A stretch of DNA of 64,000 bases from Polytrichum commune (lineage: Eukaryota > Streptophyta > Polytrichopsida > Polytrichales > Polytrichaceae). Made by a program: the position numbers and the translations under genes. The stretch is from the NCBI GenBank assembly GCA_950295325.1, contig OX485803.1, forward strand, positions 71,997,554-72,061,553, read 5' to 3'. The notes under the pieces are model-generated. The model made no database searches. It was not told the origin of the DNA and saw only the letters and a program-made list of their open reading frames with translations. Position 1 is the stretch's first letter, and the number at the start of each line of letters is the position of its first letter. Below, piece by piece: positions 23,861 through 37,018 of the stretch.

Positions 23861-25124
23861 AATGATAAGATGTAAATATACTTGAATTGATCTAATTTTT
23901 CCAAAATAAACTTTGCAAAAAATGATTCACTTTCATCAACCTCTTGGAAACAAATAAGGATAGATTTTTGTGAATCACAAAGATAGTGATTGTCTGCCAC
24001 CTATACAACCAACGGATTTTGTGATAGCTACCTTAGATTATTTGCCCTTCACTTCAAGACTCTGTTGTTCTTCCTCCAGCAAGAACCACGCCCTCTAACT
24101 TTGCGTACACGTGAAATACCTCATCAAAAACATATATTTAAAATCTTACATCAAGATTTTACTTTAGTCATGTGTAACCCAAAAAAAACCAAGTCCCAAA
24201 ATTTGTCCTTTCCATAAATGTAGTATAAAAATACAATTATTGCCTCCAATATTTCTCCACACATTTCTAAGTCACGTCAACATCCTCAAACTTCCTAGTG
24301 CTTAGAAACACTAAAAAAAACTCTCACATTTTGAAGAACCTTTTAACTCACTAAGATCCAAGACCCCGAATGTTTACAAAAAGAAGGAAATGACTAAACA
24401 CCCTAACTTTCCTTCTTTTAATGTTCTTCCCTTGGACCCTTTTGGGCAATAGGAAGTCTTTGAGGTTAGGACACAAAGGTACCCTTGGCGGCTAAGGTCC
24501 AGCCACCGCTTAGCCCTAATCCATCTTTAAATTAATTTTATTCCACCCAGTCATCAACTAATCACTACTAGTACATAAAGAGACTCAACCGGCTCATATA
24601 ATTTGCTAAGTTTCAACCCCTAACCAACATATATTACGACACCGATGTGGCAGGCCCAAATAAACATATGGTGTTCATTTGAAGAGAATGCTCTATAAAT
24701 GCACTCACCTTGAAAGTTTTTAATCCCTAATTGGCGTAAATTGAACGGCCTCTCTTCTCTTTGCAGATTTTGCAAATGAGTTTGTCATTCGAGGCAAATA
24801 AATGCAATCATTGAAATTGATTCATCCATAACTTTTTCCATAGAATTTGGGCTAATTCCGCTTGGGAAGGGGCCACTTGATCTGGACCTGGGCCGTCAGC
24901 TAATCTCATGTTGTCACATGTAGAAGATAGGAAATTTAAATAATACACTTCACTAGATCTACCAAAGTAAGAGTTTTGGATCATATTCTATATTTTTGCC
25001 ATTGCAAGAACCTAATGCAATGAATACATCCCAATGACTTGCTTAAACTTGTGCTGATGAACTTTTATTTTTCCCGTCTCAAGCCAATGACTGACAATTT
25101 TCCTTTGAGTGTGAAGCTCATATG
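23861..25124. other. Unassigned, no gene seen
   Basis: AT-rich, with no protein similarity recognised on either strand and no repeat structure that I could align to other parts of the window. Confidence 0.4.
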
Positions 25125-25796
25125 ACGATAAGTTAGGAGAGGGAGCATGGAAGACATTATTACGAGGACTTCTAAACATTTGAAGTAAATGTGCTTGCAC
25201 AAATGTCAAACTCCAGTGAACGGGGAGTTTGTGCAAGTGACTCTAATTGTTCCCTTTATGTTACTCTTGGAACTGCAAGCACACTTTAAGACTGTTAGCT
25301 TTAAAATTTTGCCTATGATTGTGAGGCTGACAAAATTGATAGAGTCACCTTCGTGAAGTTAAAGCTGCTTGGATTGAAGTTGGTGGATGCTAGGAGAGGG
25401 AGCAGAGCATAGATTATTAAGAGGACTTCCAAAGCTTTGAAAGTAAATGTACTCTCATAGATACAATGCTCCCGTGACTGGGAGTCTACACAGAAGACTC
25501 TGTAGTTAATCCTTTTGGTTTGCTCTTGCGATTATGTATTCAAGTACTCTTGATTGGTGGATGAAGACGTGGATTTCAAAACTTAAACAATTAATTTCCA
25601 TAAAAATGTGGAAAATCTATATTGATAACCTAGAGCGTGGACAACCAAGTAAGCTCATCTAATGACAAGTAGGTGAAGTTGTTGCTACTTGAATTGAGGT
25701 TCGTGGATATGAGGAGAGGGAGCAAGGAAGAGTTTATTACTTATGAGGACAACAAGAGACTTTGTAGTTGATCTGTTGGAACCACACATTGCTACT
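25125..25796. repeat. Three degenerate direct repeats of about 260-310 bp
   Basis: The phrase 'gagagggagca' followed by 'ttatta', 'gaggact' and later 'actctgtagttgat'-type sequence recurs from about 25136, 25392 and 25703. The last unit is cut by the hAT element at 25805. It is non-coding, and the parent sequence is unknown. Confidence 0.55.
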
Positions 25797-25804
25797 AAAT
25801 TAGA

Positions 25805-26658
25805 CAGGGTTGTCTATCGCGACGTCCTGCCACTGTCATGACGTCATGACGTGTCATGTCGGGGCGGACCCCTCCGTCACGACATAATAGGGTCCATGTA
25901 GGGTCATACTAGGGGGAAGCTAGTAGGGTGGGTAAAATACTTACCTTCTTGCCAAGGTGGCATCCAATGTGGCAGAAAAATCCGACGTGGATGTGCATAT
26001 TTCCCTTGCCAGGTAAATCATTTTGCCTTTGTGTTTATCATTCTGTTAAAATCAAAGTAGTAAAATATGACAAATGAGGGTGTGGGGGGGAGGGGAACGG
26101 AGCGGACGGGGATGGGAACGGGGGCGGGAACGGATGCGGACGGGGGGAACGCCGGATGGAGGGCCGGATGGGGTACGGATGGGGGCCGGATTGGGGGGGG
26201 ACCAGGTTCGGATTAGGGGGGACCGGGTTCGGATGGGGGGGGGGGGCGGGTTCGGATTAGGGGGAGCCCGGTTTGGATGGGGGGGGGACCGGGTTCGGAT
26301 GGGTGGGGGTGGGGGGGGGGGTCGGGTTCGGATGGGGGGGGGGGGGGGCGGATGGAGGTCGGATGGGGGGGCGGATGGGGGAGGGGAACGTAGGGAGCGG
26401 GGGGAACGGGGGGGGGGGGACGGGCGCTAGTAATTTTTTTCCCACTTTACCTCTACTTTGCTGACATGGCACCATACGTGGACATCGTAAATCCTACGTG
26501 TCCTGATTGGGGTAATGTAATTACACAAAAAAATACGGTAAAATTCAAGTTCGTCAGGATAAAGACGGCATCCGGCATAATGTCGTGACAGATACGTGTC
26601 GTGACGCCACGACATTATGTCGGGATTAGCCTCCGTCATGACACAATAGACAACCCTG
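25805..26658. mobile_element. Non-autonomous hAT element, copy 1
   Basis: An 854-bp element with terminal inverted repeats CAGGGTTGTCTAT (25805-25817) and ATAGACAACCCTG (26646-26658), flanked by a perfect 8-bp duplication AAATTAGA (25797-25804, 26659-26666). CAGGG ends and 8-bp duplications are diagnostic for hAT. The subterminal DNA is rich in the words GTCATGAC, GTCGTGAC and ACGTCA, including a 16-bp palindrome GTCATGACGTCATGAC at 25835-25850; these are likely transposase-binding sites. It has no transposase. The centre is a G-rich minisatellite. A partial second copy lies at 39846-40617. Confidence 0.9.
26073..26430 (+). repeat. G-rich minisatellite in hAT copy 1
   Basis: Units of about 20-26 bp such as GGGGACCGGGTTCGGATGGG, with frequent runs of 5-12 G. 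On the + strand this has strong potential for stacked G-quadruplexes. Long Gly/Arg-rich frames here are artefacts of the repeat. The same kind of array, with a slightly different unit, sits in the second copy. Confidence 0.85.
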
Positions 26659-26666
26659 AAATTAGA

Positions 26667-27342
26667 TGAAGAGTTGGATTTCAAAAAATGGACAATTGAG
26701 ACAATGGGCGATAAAACATCTCGGGCATTACAAAATAGCAATGCCCGAAGAGGCAAGCAAAAAAAAATGAAATATAAACAATTGAAATGTGGGGTTTAGG
26801 CCAGCACCGCGATGAGGCGATCAGCTCAAAGCAGAGCAAGGAGTAGAAGATTGGCAATGACTCCAACCAAGAGTCCAGAAATCCAGTAGTCCAACTTCAG
26901 CACTCACATAGACTCAAACAAACTCAGTCACTCAACGATTTAGCGATTCAAGATTTCAAGCACTCGAAATGCAAGTTGCGGTGGTTGTACCGCTGCGCGA
27001 GTCTACCAATTTGCTCCACCCTAAACCACAAGCTAGCAAGGCAACGGTAACTCCAAGTCTCCAACTATGCATAGTATTTTTTTTAAATTGAAAAATATAT
27101 GTATGGCCAGCTGCTGTCATGAAAAATGCCTTTCAATCGGTAATTTGTTGTGGATACTCCTAGGGCAATTTGCCTAAATGCCGACATTTTTTTTCTTCTA
27201 ATCGGCCCATTTCCGAAAACCTTTATCTTTCTTATGGAACCCCTTCCTAAACATTTCTATTTCATTTGGAAATTCTCAAAATCAACCATCCAGCTTGTAA
27301 CTAACTCCCGGCACTCCCCATTTATTGCTAGTGATCAAGGAT
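26667..27342. other. Unassigned, no gene seen
   Basis: No recognised coding or repeat feature between the hAT element and the interspersed repeat R1. Confidence 0.4.
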
Positions 27343-27850
27343 CATGACCATTGCTTTCTATATTCTCTCACGGATTGAGAATTAAGTCGCGGTCCTATTT
27401 TGTTTACCCAGGGTCACCAAAAATAAGAGTGACCATGTTACATAATGGATGAGAAAGTGACATGGAATATTACATGTACAAAAATGAACAACAGTTAATG
27501 GTCACCCAAATTTTGCGGCAAGAGAACCCAAATAAGTTGTCCTGGCCTAAAATGAAGGTGAACATGTCATAAATTATATTTGCAAGAAAGGATATAATTT
27601 TAGCAGATTTTCCTTGTAGCTTAATTGTAATGGTAATAAATAAAAGCTACTTTCATGTTTAAGTCCCCTTTACCCAATGTCCCATGACCAAGGCTTTTAA
27701 TGAATCATTTTAGATTTGTTATGGTTATGGCTTTATACCACTACCATGACCATGAGAAATCCTAAATCATTTAATCTCACAACCCTTGGTCATATGTGTA
27801 AAATGGCCACAAGGTTCATGTACAATTTAGAAGTAAAAAGGTTGCACTTC
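27343..27850. repeat. Interspersed repeat R1, copy 1
   Basis: Aligns with 50454-51275 and 52979-53507. All start catga(c/a)cattgctttct, contain 'aagtgacatggaat' and 'gagaacccaaataagtt', and end near 'cacaacccttggt(c/a)atgtgt'. There are no genes. Copy 3 sits inside an inverted-repeat-bounded segment, so R1 is probably the body of a DNA transposon. Confidence 0.6.
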
Positions 27851-28640
27851 TTATAATGAATAAGAAGGAGGCTTGCAATGAAGGGGAAGGTTACATAACA
27901 AGGAAGTGGAAGGTATCACATAAAAATAAGTAAGGGGATTGGTATAAACAAAAAGGCGGGCACATGGAGAGGGGTAAAGTTTCATGACACCTACCATGGA
28001 GGAGGTTGAAAACGCATAGAACCATTGTACGACATGGGGATCTCTTTTCCAAGTCAATTTGATCCCTAAATTTGGAGGTAAAGACCATGGTTTAGTCTAT
28101 GGGGAACCCAATTGGAATGAACTAAGAATAAACTCGGGAAGGGTTTTTTTTTTTGCCACGCCCCCTAGTGGGTGTCTGAACCGAATCTCCTTAAGAGGTG
28201 GTGAAATGCATCATGGGAAGATGAATGGGAGTTTATTGGGGTATTAATGTAATATAGGCATTGAATAAATGAAATTACCTCCTTGAAGTGGGGTCATGTC
28301 CAGTAGAGCTCAAGATTTGTCACCTTCCCACCTTAAAGAAACATCTCGAACTTCTTTGAAACATGTGTTGCGTTATGTTTTTGGTGATTCCTCCATAATT
28401 TATGGTGATCTTGAGCTCTTTATATTTTCTTCTCAATATCCTTAGGTTTACATTTCATGCATAAATTGAAGTGGAAGAATGAAGACATACTAAGTGTTGT
28501 TGAGAAGAACAACTAACGATTTGGGTGTGCTTGTGTTGTTAGGAAGGGAAATTAGCCAACATAAAGTTTATTGCCAAGAGTGGGAAAAGATTTGGGGACT
28601 GTGTATTTAGATTTGAAAGGGGCTCATGCAATGACATTAT
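27851..28640. other. Unassigned, no gene seen
   Basis: AT-rich, with only composition-driven short frames. Confidence 0.4.
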
Positions 28641-28876
28641 GGCATGAGGGGTGAGCAAAAATTCATGAGCAACAAGCAAAAATTCACGAGCGGTGAAGTG
28701 AAAATCTATAACTTATGTGACCTAAAACAGTGGATTTCAGGGAAATAAACGAATTTTTGGACTTATTACCACCGTTTTGAGATGACGTGGTGACAATAAC
28801 TACTCTAAGCAAAGCAATTAAGATTGGTTGATGTGTGGATTATACTAGTGCATGTAAAATGAAAAGGCAAAAATAA

Positions 28877-29105
28877 ATGAGAAGGATTTACGCACACCTA
28901 CGTAGTAAAGTCTTCTCTATATCCACCTACAGATTATTTCCTACTTTATCACTAGCTCATTTCATGATAGCACCAGGCAATGCAACCAACCGGATTCAAA
29001 CCTGGGTTGGTGCAGACCTTCTATTAGTCTCTTATAGTGTTCGCATCCATAGGTTGATGTCTCAAACTTTTTGTTGCCATCTATATATTGACTATTTAGG
29101 ATTGT
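28877..29105 (-). mobile_element. SINE-like tRNA-derived repeat, copy 1
   Basis: About 80% similar by eye to 47396-47622. Read on the minus strand it contains a decayed polymerase III B box (GGTTTGAATCC; the other copy keeps GGTTCGAATCC). The part far from the B box can fold: gaaga...tacgc and gcgtag...tcttc are complementary. It lies directly beyond the 3' end of the E1 MULE gene, the same relative place as in E2. Confidence 0.5.
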
Positions 29106-29735
29106 TTTCCTCCACTCGACGCCATGTTGTCTAATTATCTAATTATGTTAACAATGTTAGTTAACTAAAATTAGTCTGATTCCTAATAGCTAACTTTAAT
29201 TTTTAATGGACCGTGACCCTTAATTCAAACTGCGAGCTGTATGGGTGGCTCATAGATAACAAATGTGAATAATGTTTTTTGAAATACTTATATGTCTTAC
29301 TTAGAGTATATCAAATTAAAATAAATTGTTCCAACAACGTACAAAATATGTAAAGAAAATAAATTAGTTCAACAAAGTTTACAATTACAAATGTTCAAAA
29401 TGAGGATGATATAATTTCAAAAATTTAGGAAATAAATGGAATGGATAATAAGTTCACAACATAATACCATCCACATTTACATGAATCTCACAACATTTTA
29501 TTTTTGAATGAAATGTTGATTAAACCACTAGGTAACTATCTTGGAGATAAAACGATCAATTCCAAAGTCCCCAAAAAATATACTATGGACATAAAATACA
29601 GTTAGCAATTCCGTTAAGAAAGAGACGTTTTATCTTGTTGAAGCTAAGAGATGTAGCATGAATGAAATGGTTTTCATTGAGTTGCATGCCACAAACAATA
29701 CAGTAAACATAGTACAAATGCTTTCAACTATAATA

Positions 29736-31788
29736 TTATCCGCAATTCTTGAATTTGATTATCATCTGCTGAAAATCGATATAGGAACATTCTGGAAAAG
29801 ACCCTATGCTCACCTTGTACTCTTTGGCCTCACTCCTGTGCTTAGACACCAAGTCAATGACCGCTCCAATTCCAGGGCTAGGAATAAGAATGACATTAGA
29901 AATTTCAACATCAACAAGAGTAGAAGATTCCCACCTACTCAATTGCGCAACAAAGATATCTCGCCTTAAATTGCAATGAGTGGTTTTGCCATTTTTATAA
30001 AGGAGGTATTTCAAAGGATCAACTTGTTCGGAAATGTTTTGAATTTGTACAGCAATGACCTCATTATTGCCATAAAAAAGTTCTTGTGCCATATGTTGCC
30101 TCTGTTGGAACTAGAAGCCAGTTTCTTCAAGCGTTATAATCTCATGAGCGGTAAGGTTGGTTCTTTTTTGAACCGGCCAAACATGAGGAACATCAATACA
30201 AGATTTGACCCACTTGCGTCAAGTACCTTTGACATACCTTGCAATATTGTTAGGGCAGAAGGAAACGAACTGCTCGATATCTTGGTTTTTGCTCCGCATA
30301 TGTAAAATTCTAAAATATGTAGGGGCAAGAATTGACAATAATATCTTATGAGTGCATTTTTGCCCAGTCCTAGCCTACACCGTAAAACAACTCTTCTTTC
30401 CCACAAATGGCACTCGACGAATATGCCATTGTTAAACATCGCAGTCACTTTCCTGAACTACAATGACATGATGGACTGGCTCTGCAACATTGGATGTTTG
30501 GTTCCCAATAGATAATGGAAGAACATCAACTTTAAGATCATGCTCTACAAATGCTAAAGAAGAGTCATGCAACTTTGTCTTCAAAGCCTTTGCAGGAGTT
30601 TTTGGGTAAGAAAAATTGATCTTATCGAAACGATGTGAATCATCATCCACGCTTGGTTCTATATGAAGGCGTCGCTTGGCAGAGCCAAATACTTCTTCAC
30701 CAATATATTGTGGGATGTTAACTAGAAAGTCATTTGAACCCGGAAGTTTTTCCATAGCCTTGAAAATAGAAGATAGATTTCATTTTTGTTGGCAATTCGC
30801 AGACAAAGTTCTTCCTTTGTAAGACTAGTGCCAGACGTTTTGCTAGTAAAAAATGCGTTATATCTGGTATATTAAATGAATGCGCGTGAAAAATCATCAA
30901 CAGTTGCTTCATAAATATTGTCCCTTTGTTTTCATGATTGTTTGGTCCAAGAGCCGTGAATTGTTTCGGACAAATTACATAATGGCATCTCTGCCTTCTC
31001 CTCATCTGAAATATCCTATTAAAAAATAGATGTACAATTAGGCAGTATTCATATTGCAGGAATACCATAAGCGTGGACACCAACAAGACAATGTGCAAAG
31101 AGATATAAATACTTACAAGATGCATATAGCCTCCCCATTGATGATAGCAAAAACCCTAAACCCTAAGCCTACACCGTTAAATCCATGCCATAAGTAGGCT
31201 TGAACATCATGAATTTCCGATATCATATCACAAAGAACAATAGTCATCACTTTGCAATAATGAGAGTCATATACATGGCATGCAAAGGTCGTGTAACGCT
31301 TGACACGTTTTACGTGGTCAAACATGACCCATGCATCTTGTAAATCACCACTTGGCTGCATTCTTCGAACCAAGACAACCCTTGAGCCAAGGCCAACCTC
31401 TGACATTTTGAAAACAAACACTTTGTCTCTCTTCTTTCTTTGGCCTGGAAATCTGTTCACCTGCACAAATAGCCAACGAGTTGTTTCCCGCAATTTGCAT
31501 ACACTATCAATGACACCATTCCTACCCATTCGCTTGAATTTGCAAACATTATGGCGTAGTGTAGGATTTGTGAAACTCTCAAACTTGTACATCACTTCTT
31601 GCATCTCAATATCAGATATAAGCAATGGTTTTTCTCCATCGTTGCTAATGAGTTGGTCCCTTAAGAACTCAATGCTTGTTGATATAGCAATTGATGACGG
31701 CGATGCTTTGGGTATTGTGAGCCCAATATTGTGTGATCCCCCCGAGACAACAATATTCTCATTTGAATCAATAATCATCAGATATTGA
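29736..31788 (-). pseudogene. E1 SWIM-type MULE transposase pseudogene
   Basis: Degenerate homologue of the E2 transposase. The first exon (31788 down to about 31118) gives KFESFTNPTLRHNVCKF, NRFPGQ, DKVFVFKM, WVMFDHVKRVKRYTTFACHVY and KVMTIVLCDM. These align with RFPGQ, DKVFIFKM, WIMFDHVKCLKDWTTMVCHVY and KVLIIACCDM of E2. About 140 codons, including the second catalytic Asp and the Cys/His block, are deleted. The frame then reaches WGGYMHL and a GTAAGT donor at the same position as in E2. The next exon begins after AG with EEKAEMPLCNLSETIHGSW. Further pieces match E2 at SAKRRLHIEPSVDDDSHRFDKINFS and at the decayed SWIM region (SKHRSEAKEYKVSIGSFPECS), where the Cys ligands are lost. Frameshifts and stops occur throughout. 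Confidence 0.75.
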
Positions 31789-31959
31789 TTATTTTTTTAC
31801 ATTGTCTCAATGGACAATATTCACATCGGATTTTATTGGTGGACCTCTTGAAGGTGTGACCAAACAACGCAAAAATGTAAAGTATATTTTTAATTTATAT
31901 TGAACATTTTAAATAATATTTCTATTAATGTATTTTTTCAATTTTCTAATACGAATATG

Positions 31960-34900
31960 ATTTTTATGCAAAGTGAAAAAAACGTTATTCATGAAGGATT
32001 GTGGACACCACCACCTACATTGGAAAATCCAACTGAACATGAAGAAAAATCCATCAAGTATACAAAAATGAAACTCTTGGAGCGAAAACAAAAAATCAAT
32101 TCAACATTAAGTGATATATGTGTCGTATAATATCATGTGCCTATCTCTTTATGTCGAATGATTGACATGGAGGTGGTAAAGTCTGCTTTGGACGATGATG
32201 TAGTAATTTTATCGCATTCTTTTTCTCAATGATTATAATCCAGGAACAACTCATTTTATGTCTCAGTTGATCATAAAGAGGGATACACAATTGATGTCAA
32301 TATAATCATAGTGAATGTTAGGGATGAAATATGAAAGAAAAAAATGAAGAATTTGAATCGTATTTGACAGATCATGATTTGGATGCTTTCAAAAATTAAA
32401 TGTTCCATATATGGTATGAAATTCATTGTTTTAAAGCGTGGTATAATACCAAAGAGATAAAAGCGAGTGGTGTTGAATATCATGTAAGCCTTAAATCGAT
32501 AATTATTGATGGAAGAAAGGCAAATCACTCTATTATCACATCTCTTTGCAATGATATCAACATGTAAGTATTTATTTTATTTTATTTTATTTTGAAATGT
32601 TGAAGACCAACAAAAAAAAATGTTGTTAAACCCTTCTTCATTCATACACTCTTCAAAGTGGCAAAATATGGAAGTCAACCACTTGAATGGTGGGAATGAA
32701 TGATTAATCCAAAGCAAATGGCTTTGTGCAAAAAGAGCAAATCAACATCCAAAAAGTGGTATAATATCACATGAGAGGTTTTGGTCGAACATATTTACAA
32801 TATACTTTTTGGTGATTCTTTGAATTTTTGACTATGTTATTTCATATTTTTAGATGAATTTTATTATTCTATACTCATCAATAATTTATATTGTACAGAG
32901 CGAAATTGAGGACGAGATTGTAAAGCAACTGAAAACTATATCAATTTGAAAGATGCAGATTACATCGGATTGCAGTGTCACCATCGATCAAAACCAAAAA
33001 ACGGTCAACATTGGTTAAAATTGTAGTCATCGCTAACCCCAAAAAAATGTACAAAGTTTTATTAGTGAAATTAAAAAAACACTATGACAAAAACGAAGAC
33101 AATGTGCACATGACCCTTGATCGCCTCCATCGTCTTTGTCAATCTCAAGTTGACTCCACAGAGAAAACAAAATGGCTAAAGTTGTGGAATGTTGATGATG
33201 ACACAAAACATGCTACATTTTTTCCTTCAGAACTTGGCGGAAATGGCGCATTGGATCCATGGCTGAGGAGAAAAAACATTTTGGTGGCAAGTATTTATAT
33301 TTGAAATTTATTATTTGATATGTGATGTGTTTATGTACTATAAATGTTTTTTATATTAAGTGTTTTTTCTTTATATTATAAAGCTCAAACAAGATGCACA
33401 AAAAAAAATCAACTACTATATCAATCATGATAATATAACAGAACGATTGGGGATGGATAATATGACTCCGGATATTCCGGATGTTGTCTCATATATTACA
33501 ACATGGGAGAAAAATTTGAAGACATGGCATTTTTAGTGGAAATACCCACTAAGGTGAATGCAAAGACTGTGTGGAGGAACAACATATGGAAAGACCAACC
33601 AGGTTCTACTGCAATCATGTGTCATATAATTTATTGCTACATTAAATTCATCTTGATTGCAACTGGAAAACTTCAAGGTCGTCCATCATGGTAGTCTTCT
33701 CGGACATTTGCTGAAGGAATATTTTGGAACGCTGAACAAAGAAAATGGCCATCAACACATTGTGAAGGGGGGGATGGTATCTGGACCTTTCCAATGGTTC
33801 TTTACCAGAAGAAGAATTTTTTTTGTTTTAATATTGCAATGCAAGAGTTGAGGAACAAAGAAGTGTTGGTATTAATGTGGGTGAAATGCCAACACTTCAA
33901 CAAAACAACCATCGGAGTCCTTCAATCCACATATTCAATTGAGGAAAAAAATAAAATAATCCATGAGGATAATGACGAATAAGATATTGTTGCAGATCCA
34001 AAGCCACCAACTGGCCGAATGTCATCAAGATCTCAAATTGCAACTGTGCCAAAACCGGGAAAAAATCTTAATTTTATTCCTAAGGTAGGCTTTGTCAAAG
34101 GTGATTGGTACAATTGTCATGTTTTTTTATGAAAAACACAAAAAATCTAGTAATTTCAAAAAGTTAATGTCATGGATGAAAGATGTTTCTTTGGGAAAAA
34201 TAAACAATGTCAATAGAATTGTTGCTAAAGCATGTGTGGATTTGATTATCGTTGAGATTCTAGATGGAATGCCAATCCACGGTATTAACGAAGGCCAAAT
34301 TATTCCTTCTTGGATGTAATTGAAGACAAATGAGTGGTGGGAGACGTTGTTTGATTTTTTTGGAATCAATACTCTCAGACAATGGTTGCACGCTTATCAT
34401 GCGCAATGCAAAGATGACAAGACTCCAAGAAAAAATTATGAGTTATGCACTAGGGACCAGAGATTGTCCAACAAATTTTTTTTTAAGGGAGCATGTCAAA
34501 TCATTCACGATCGTGAACTCTTTACCACAAGATGCTCCTAATGGTGTACAAACTATTATTTCCAACATTCTTCTCTTGAAGAAACCATCTAGTTCATTTG
34601 CCCTTTCAGACGTTGCTAGCTACATTGATCCATTTGTGGACATCAAACAATTGGATGTTTTGTTCAATCAAATAACGAACACAAACATGTGTTTGAAACA
34701 ATGTAGACAACCTTGGAGGGGAGCTAAAGAAAAAAAATCCTTTGTGTCATGTAACAACTCATTGAAGCATGCTCTCCATTACATGGTCATGTATTGGATT
34801 TGATAGTGGGTACAGGTGCAAGTTTTCATGCTGCAAAAGAAAGTGAAAGACACATTTTTGATTTTGAAGCAGATGAAGAAATACACATGGGGTTATTGGA

Positions 34901-36244
34901 TGCTTCATTTCAAAGTTTGAATGTTGAAGCACCCAATGTATCTGTCAGCCCCAAACCCACACCCTTGAGCGTCCTAGTCCCGGTATAGGAATGAGGTCGA
35001 CATGTCTCAATAGATCCTTACTTAGCCTCCGATCTCCACATTTCACCCACAACATAATTGAACTATTCTCTTTATTTCAAGACACGAGGTACTCAGTATT
35101 TAGAAATACTCTCACACCTTGTGGCAACACCAAGACACACTTCTCAACTAAATCCAATCCACACCTAAGCTTCCAACCCAACCTACTCTACTCTCCAATG
35201 CAACCCAAGCCTAATGCCAATTAAGCCCTATCACCCTTAATTAGCTTGCCCTAGTATGAGTTGTCTTCCCAATGTCACCCTCAGCCACCCCACACTATTG
35301 AGTCACTTAACTAACCTACACTACATTATAAAGGCATTAAGGTTACCCAAATCACACATTTGGTTTGCCCTTGTCCATGAATCATTATGCCTCCTCATCC
35401 ACCTAATACCCAGCTAATGTTTTACTTAGCCCTACAACCCAGGTCACTAATCCCTGGACCAGTGAGAACTTGACTCCCCTTCGGCATGAGTCCAGCTCCA
35501 GCTCCGCTAGACAGAGCTTCCTCCCCTGTTTCACAAACCCAACAGATGCCTACAGTCTTAGCTGGATCTCCCGTGGTTAACCCAACCTGGTGGCGGTTGT
35601 GACTTAAACCCAAAAAACGACCTTCCTCTTACCAATCTCTGCTGAACGGAACGTTTCTCTACAGATTTCGACCAGTGAGCTACTCCGAGCTTGGCCAATT
35701 CGAATCTCCTGTCGATGTAAATATCCAGCAACCACATTCGATGAAGGACCGCGGTTCAGATTCGTAATTAGCCTCGAAGCTGGTTACACATTTCTCCTAT
35801 CCACTCCCCCTCGCCTGAATCTCGTAGTCTACTGCCATATTCTTGCATCCTCGAACTTCATTCATTGCCTGATCCAATTACCCACCTCTGGTTTGGCTTG
35901 TATCGCTGCATGAGGTTCCAGTGGTAATCACACATGATTCCCTTCTGCGTTGTCAATCCCTACTTCGCCCTCGGGCTACCTGCTCACTGGCGAATTCAAC
36001 CAGCTCAACCTTAACTTCTGTGTTGGACAGTCCACCCTCTTCCTAAACCATCCCGAATTCCCTGTTTGCTCCCGTTTTACGACCTCCCGACCTCTTCCCA
36101 CATTGGCACAGAGGCCCAAAAGTCCTTACCCAAGATGCGCACTTTGAGCTGTACCCATACTTCCCACTCCTGGGGTCTGGGCCAACCACCGAATTCCCAA
36201 CCAGCGCATCTCTACCACCTTCAGCCGCCCCCTGTGGCCGCAAG

Positions 36245-36281
<37 letters not shown>

Positions 36282-37018
36282 TTCCAACCGCCTCCACATC
36301 CAGTCCAGGGGCCCGGAAAAGGTTAGGGTCCACAGTGGCACACCCCTCAAATGGCCAGTGGCCTCGCCGTTAATGGCCATGAGTCTCGTCCAACCCTTGA
36401 ACCCTAGCTTGAGGCTTTAAAGCTCAATTCCCACATTTTCACTAACTAATCCCCACTTACTTGCTAATACACTCTCTAAGCCCAAACAACTCTACTTTTA
36501 ATATAAAATTCAACTTCACAAGAAACTAACTAACTATTCACTCTTTTTATGTTTTAGAGTTTTCATAACAAAACCGAATCCTAATTTTAATGACTTCTAA
36601 GATCTAAGACACATATGAGCATATGATTTTGGGCTCATAGTATCTCAAGCACCCTTAGAACCTTCTTCAAGTATTGGTCCAAATTTTGAGGATGTAGCTC
36701 CAAAGCAAGGGCGCAAATTTGTGGCCATCAATTTATCCGAGTAAGTTTTCAAGCTAATTACAAATTTCATACAATAAATTTGTATATGTTAATTTATTTT
36801 TCAATATATTACTTTATATTGTATTAACTTTGTTTTTTTTTTGCATGATTAGCATTGGATTGAAAGATTGGTTTGCAAAAGTGCCAACACCTCCAAATTT
36901 TGGTGCTAACCTACCAACATATGCAAAGTTAATGGCACAACATATGGCCCAATAACAGGAAGTTTCACTAGAGACATCAAGCCAATCATCGGATCTTCAT
37001 CCTAGACGATTAGCATAA
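31960..37018 (+). pseudogene. E1 beta-class methyltransferase-like pseudogene
   Basis: Multi-exon remains matching the E2 minus-strand gene. Early pieces include an exon ending ITSLCNDINM before GTAAGTATT (32563), then KHYDKNEDNVHMTLDRLHRLCQSQVDST. Next come frames around 33650-34080 and a motif-IV-like block ACVDLIIVEILDGM followed by WWETLFDFF and LSDNGCTLIM (34230-34390). Then comes QPWRGAKEKKSF. The SAM-binding motif reads DLIVGTGASFHAAKESERHIFDFEADEEI (parts; 34797-34880), the FxGxG-type loop plus acidic residue. Coding sequence is cut at 34942 by a solo LTR. It resumes in frame at 36645 (SQAPLEPSSSIGPNF), reaches a GTAAGT donor at 36741, and ends in a last exon 36853-37018 (IGLKDWFAKVP). 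Frameshifts and stops make it non-functional. Confidence 0.6.
34943..36639 (+). mobile_element. Solo LTR, family L, copy 2
   Basis: 1,697 bp, flanked by the 5-bp duplication GTATC (34938-34942, 36640-36644). It starts TGTCAGCCCCAAACC and ends GGGCTCATA. It lies inside the E1 methyltransferase-like frame: removing it with one duplication rejoins a continuous reading frame. It contains a (GA)n run at about 36246-36279, also present in shorter form in copy 3 (about 62058-62072). No retroelement genes remain. Confidence 0.85.

Larger units (their letters stand above)
28640..37018. mobile_element. Element E1: decayed two-gene MULE with methyltransferase-like gene
   Basis: A diverged and broken relative of E2 (37834-48094), inverted with respect to it. 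It has the same parts in the same arrangement: a SINE-like repeat, the SWIM-type MULE gene on minus, a short shared 5' region (about 170 bp) and the methyltransferase-like gene on plus. Terminal repeats are not secure. The left side near 28646-28710 carries loose GAGC words (ggtgagc, catgagc, cacgagcggt) like those in the E2 termini. No target duplication was found. The right limit given is only the stop codon of the second gene. Confidence 0.55.

Noticed and set aside
26074-26475. Long Gly/Arg-rich and Pro-rich open frames on both strands
   Set aside because: They are translations of the G-rich minisatellite; all frames are open because the repeat lacks stops.
36126-36380. Ser/Leu and Arg/Glu repeat frames
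   Set aside because: Translations of the (GA)n microsatellite inside a solo LTR.
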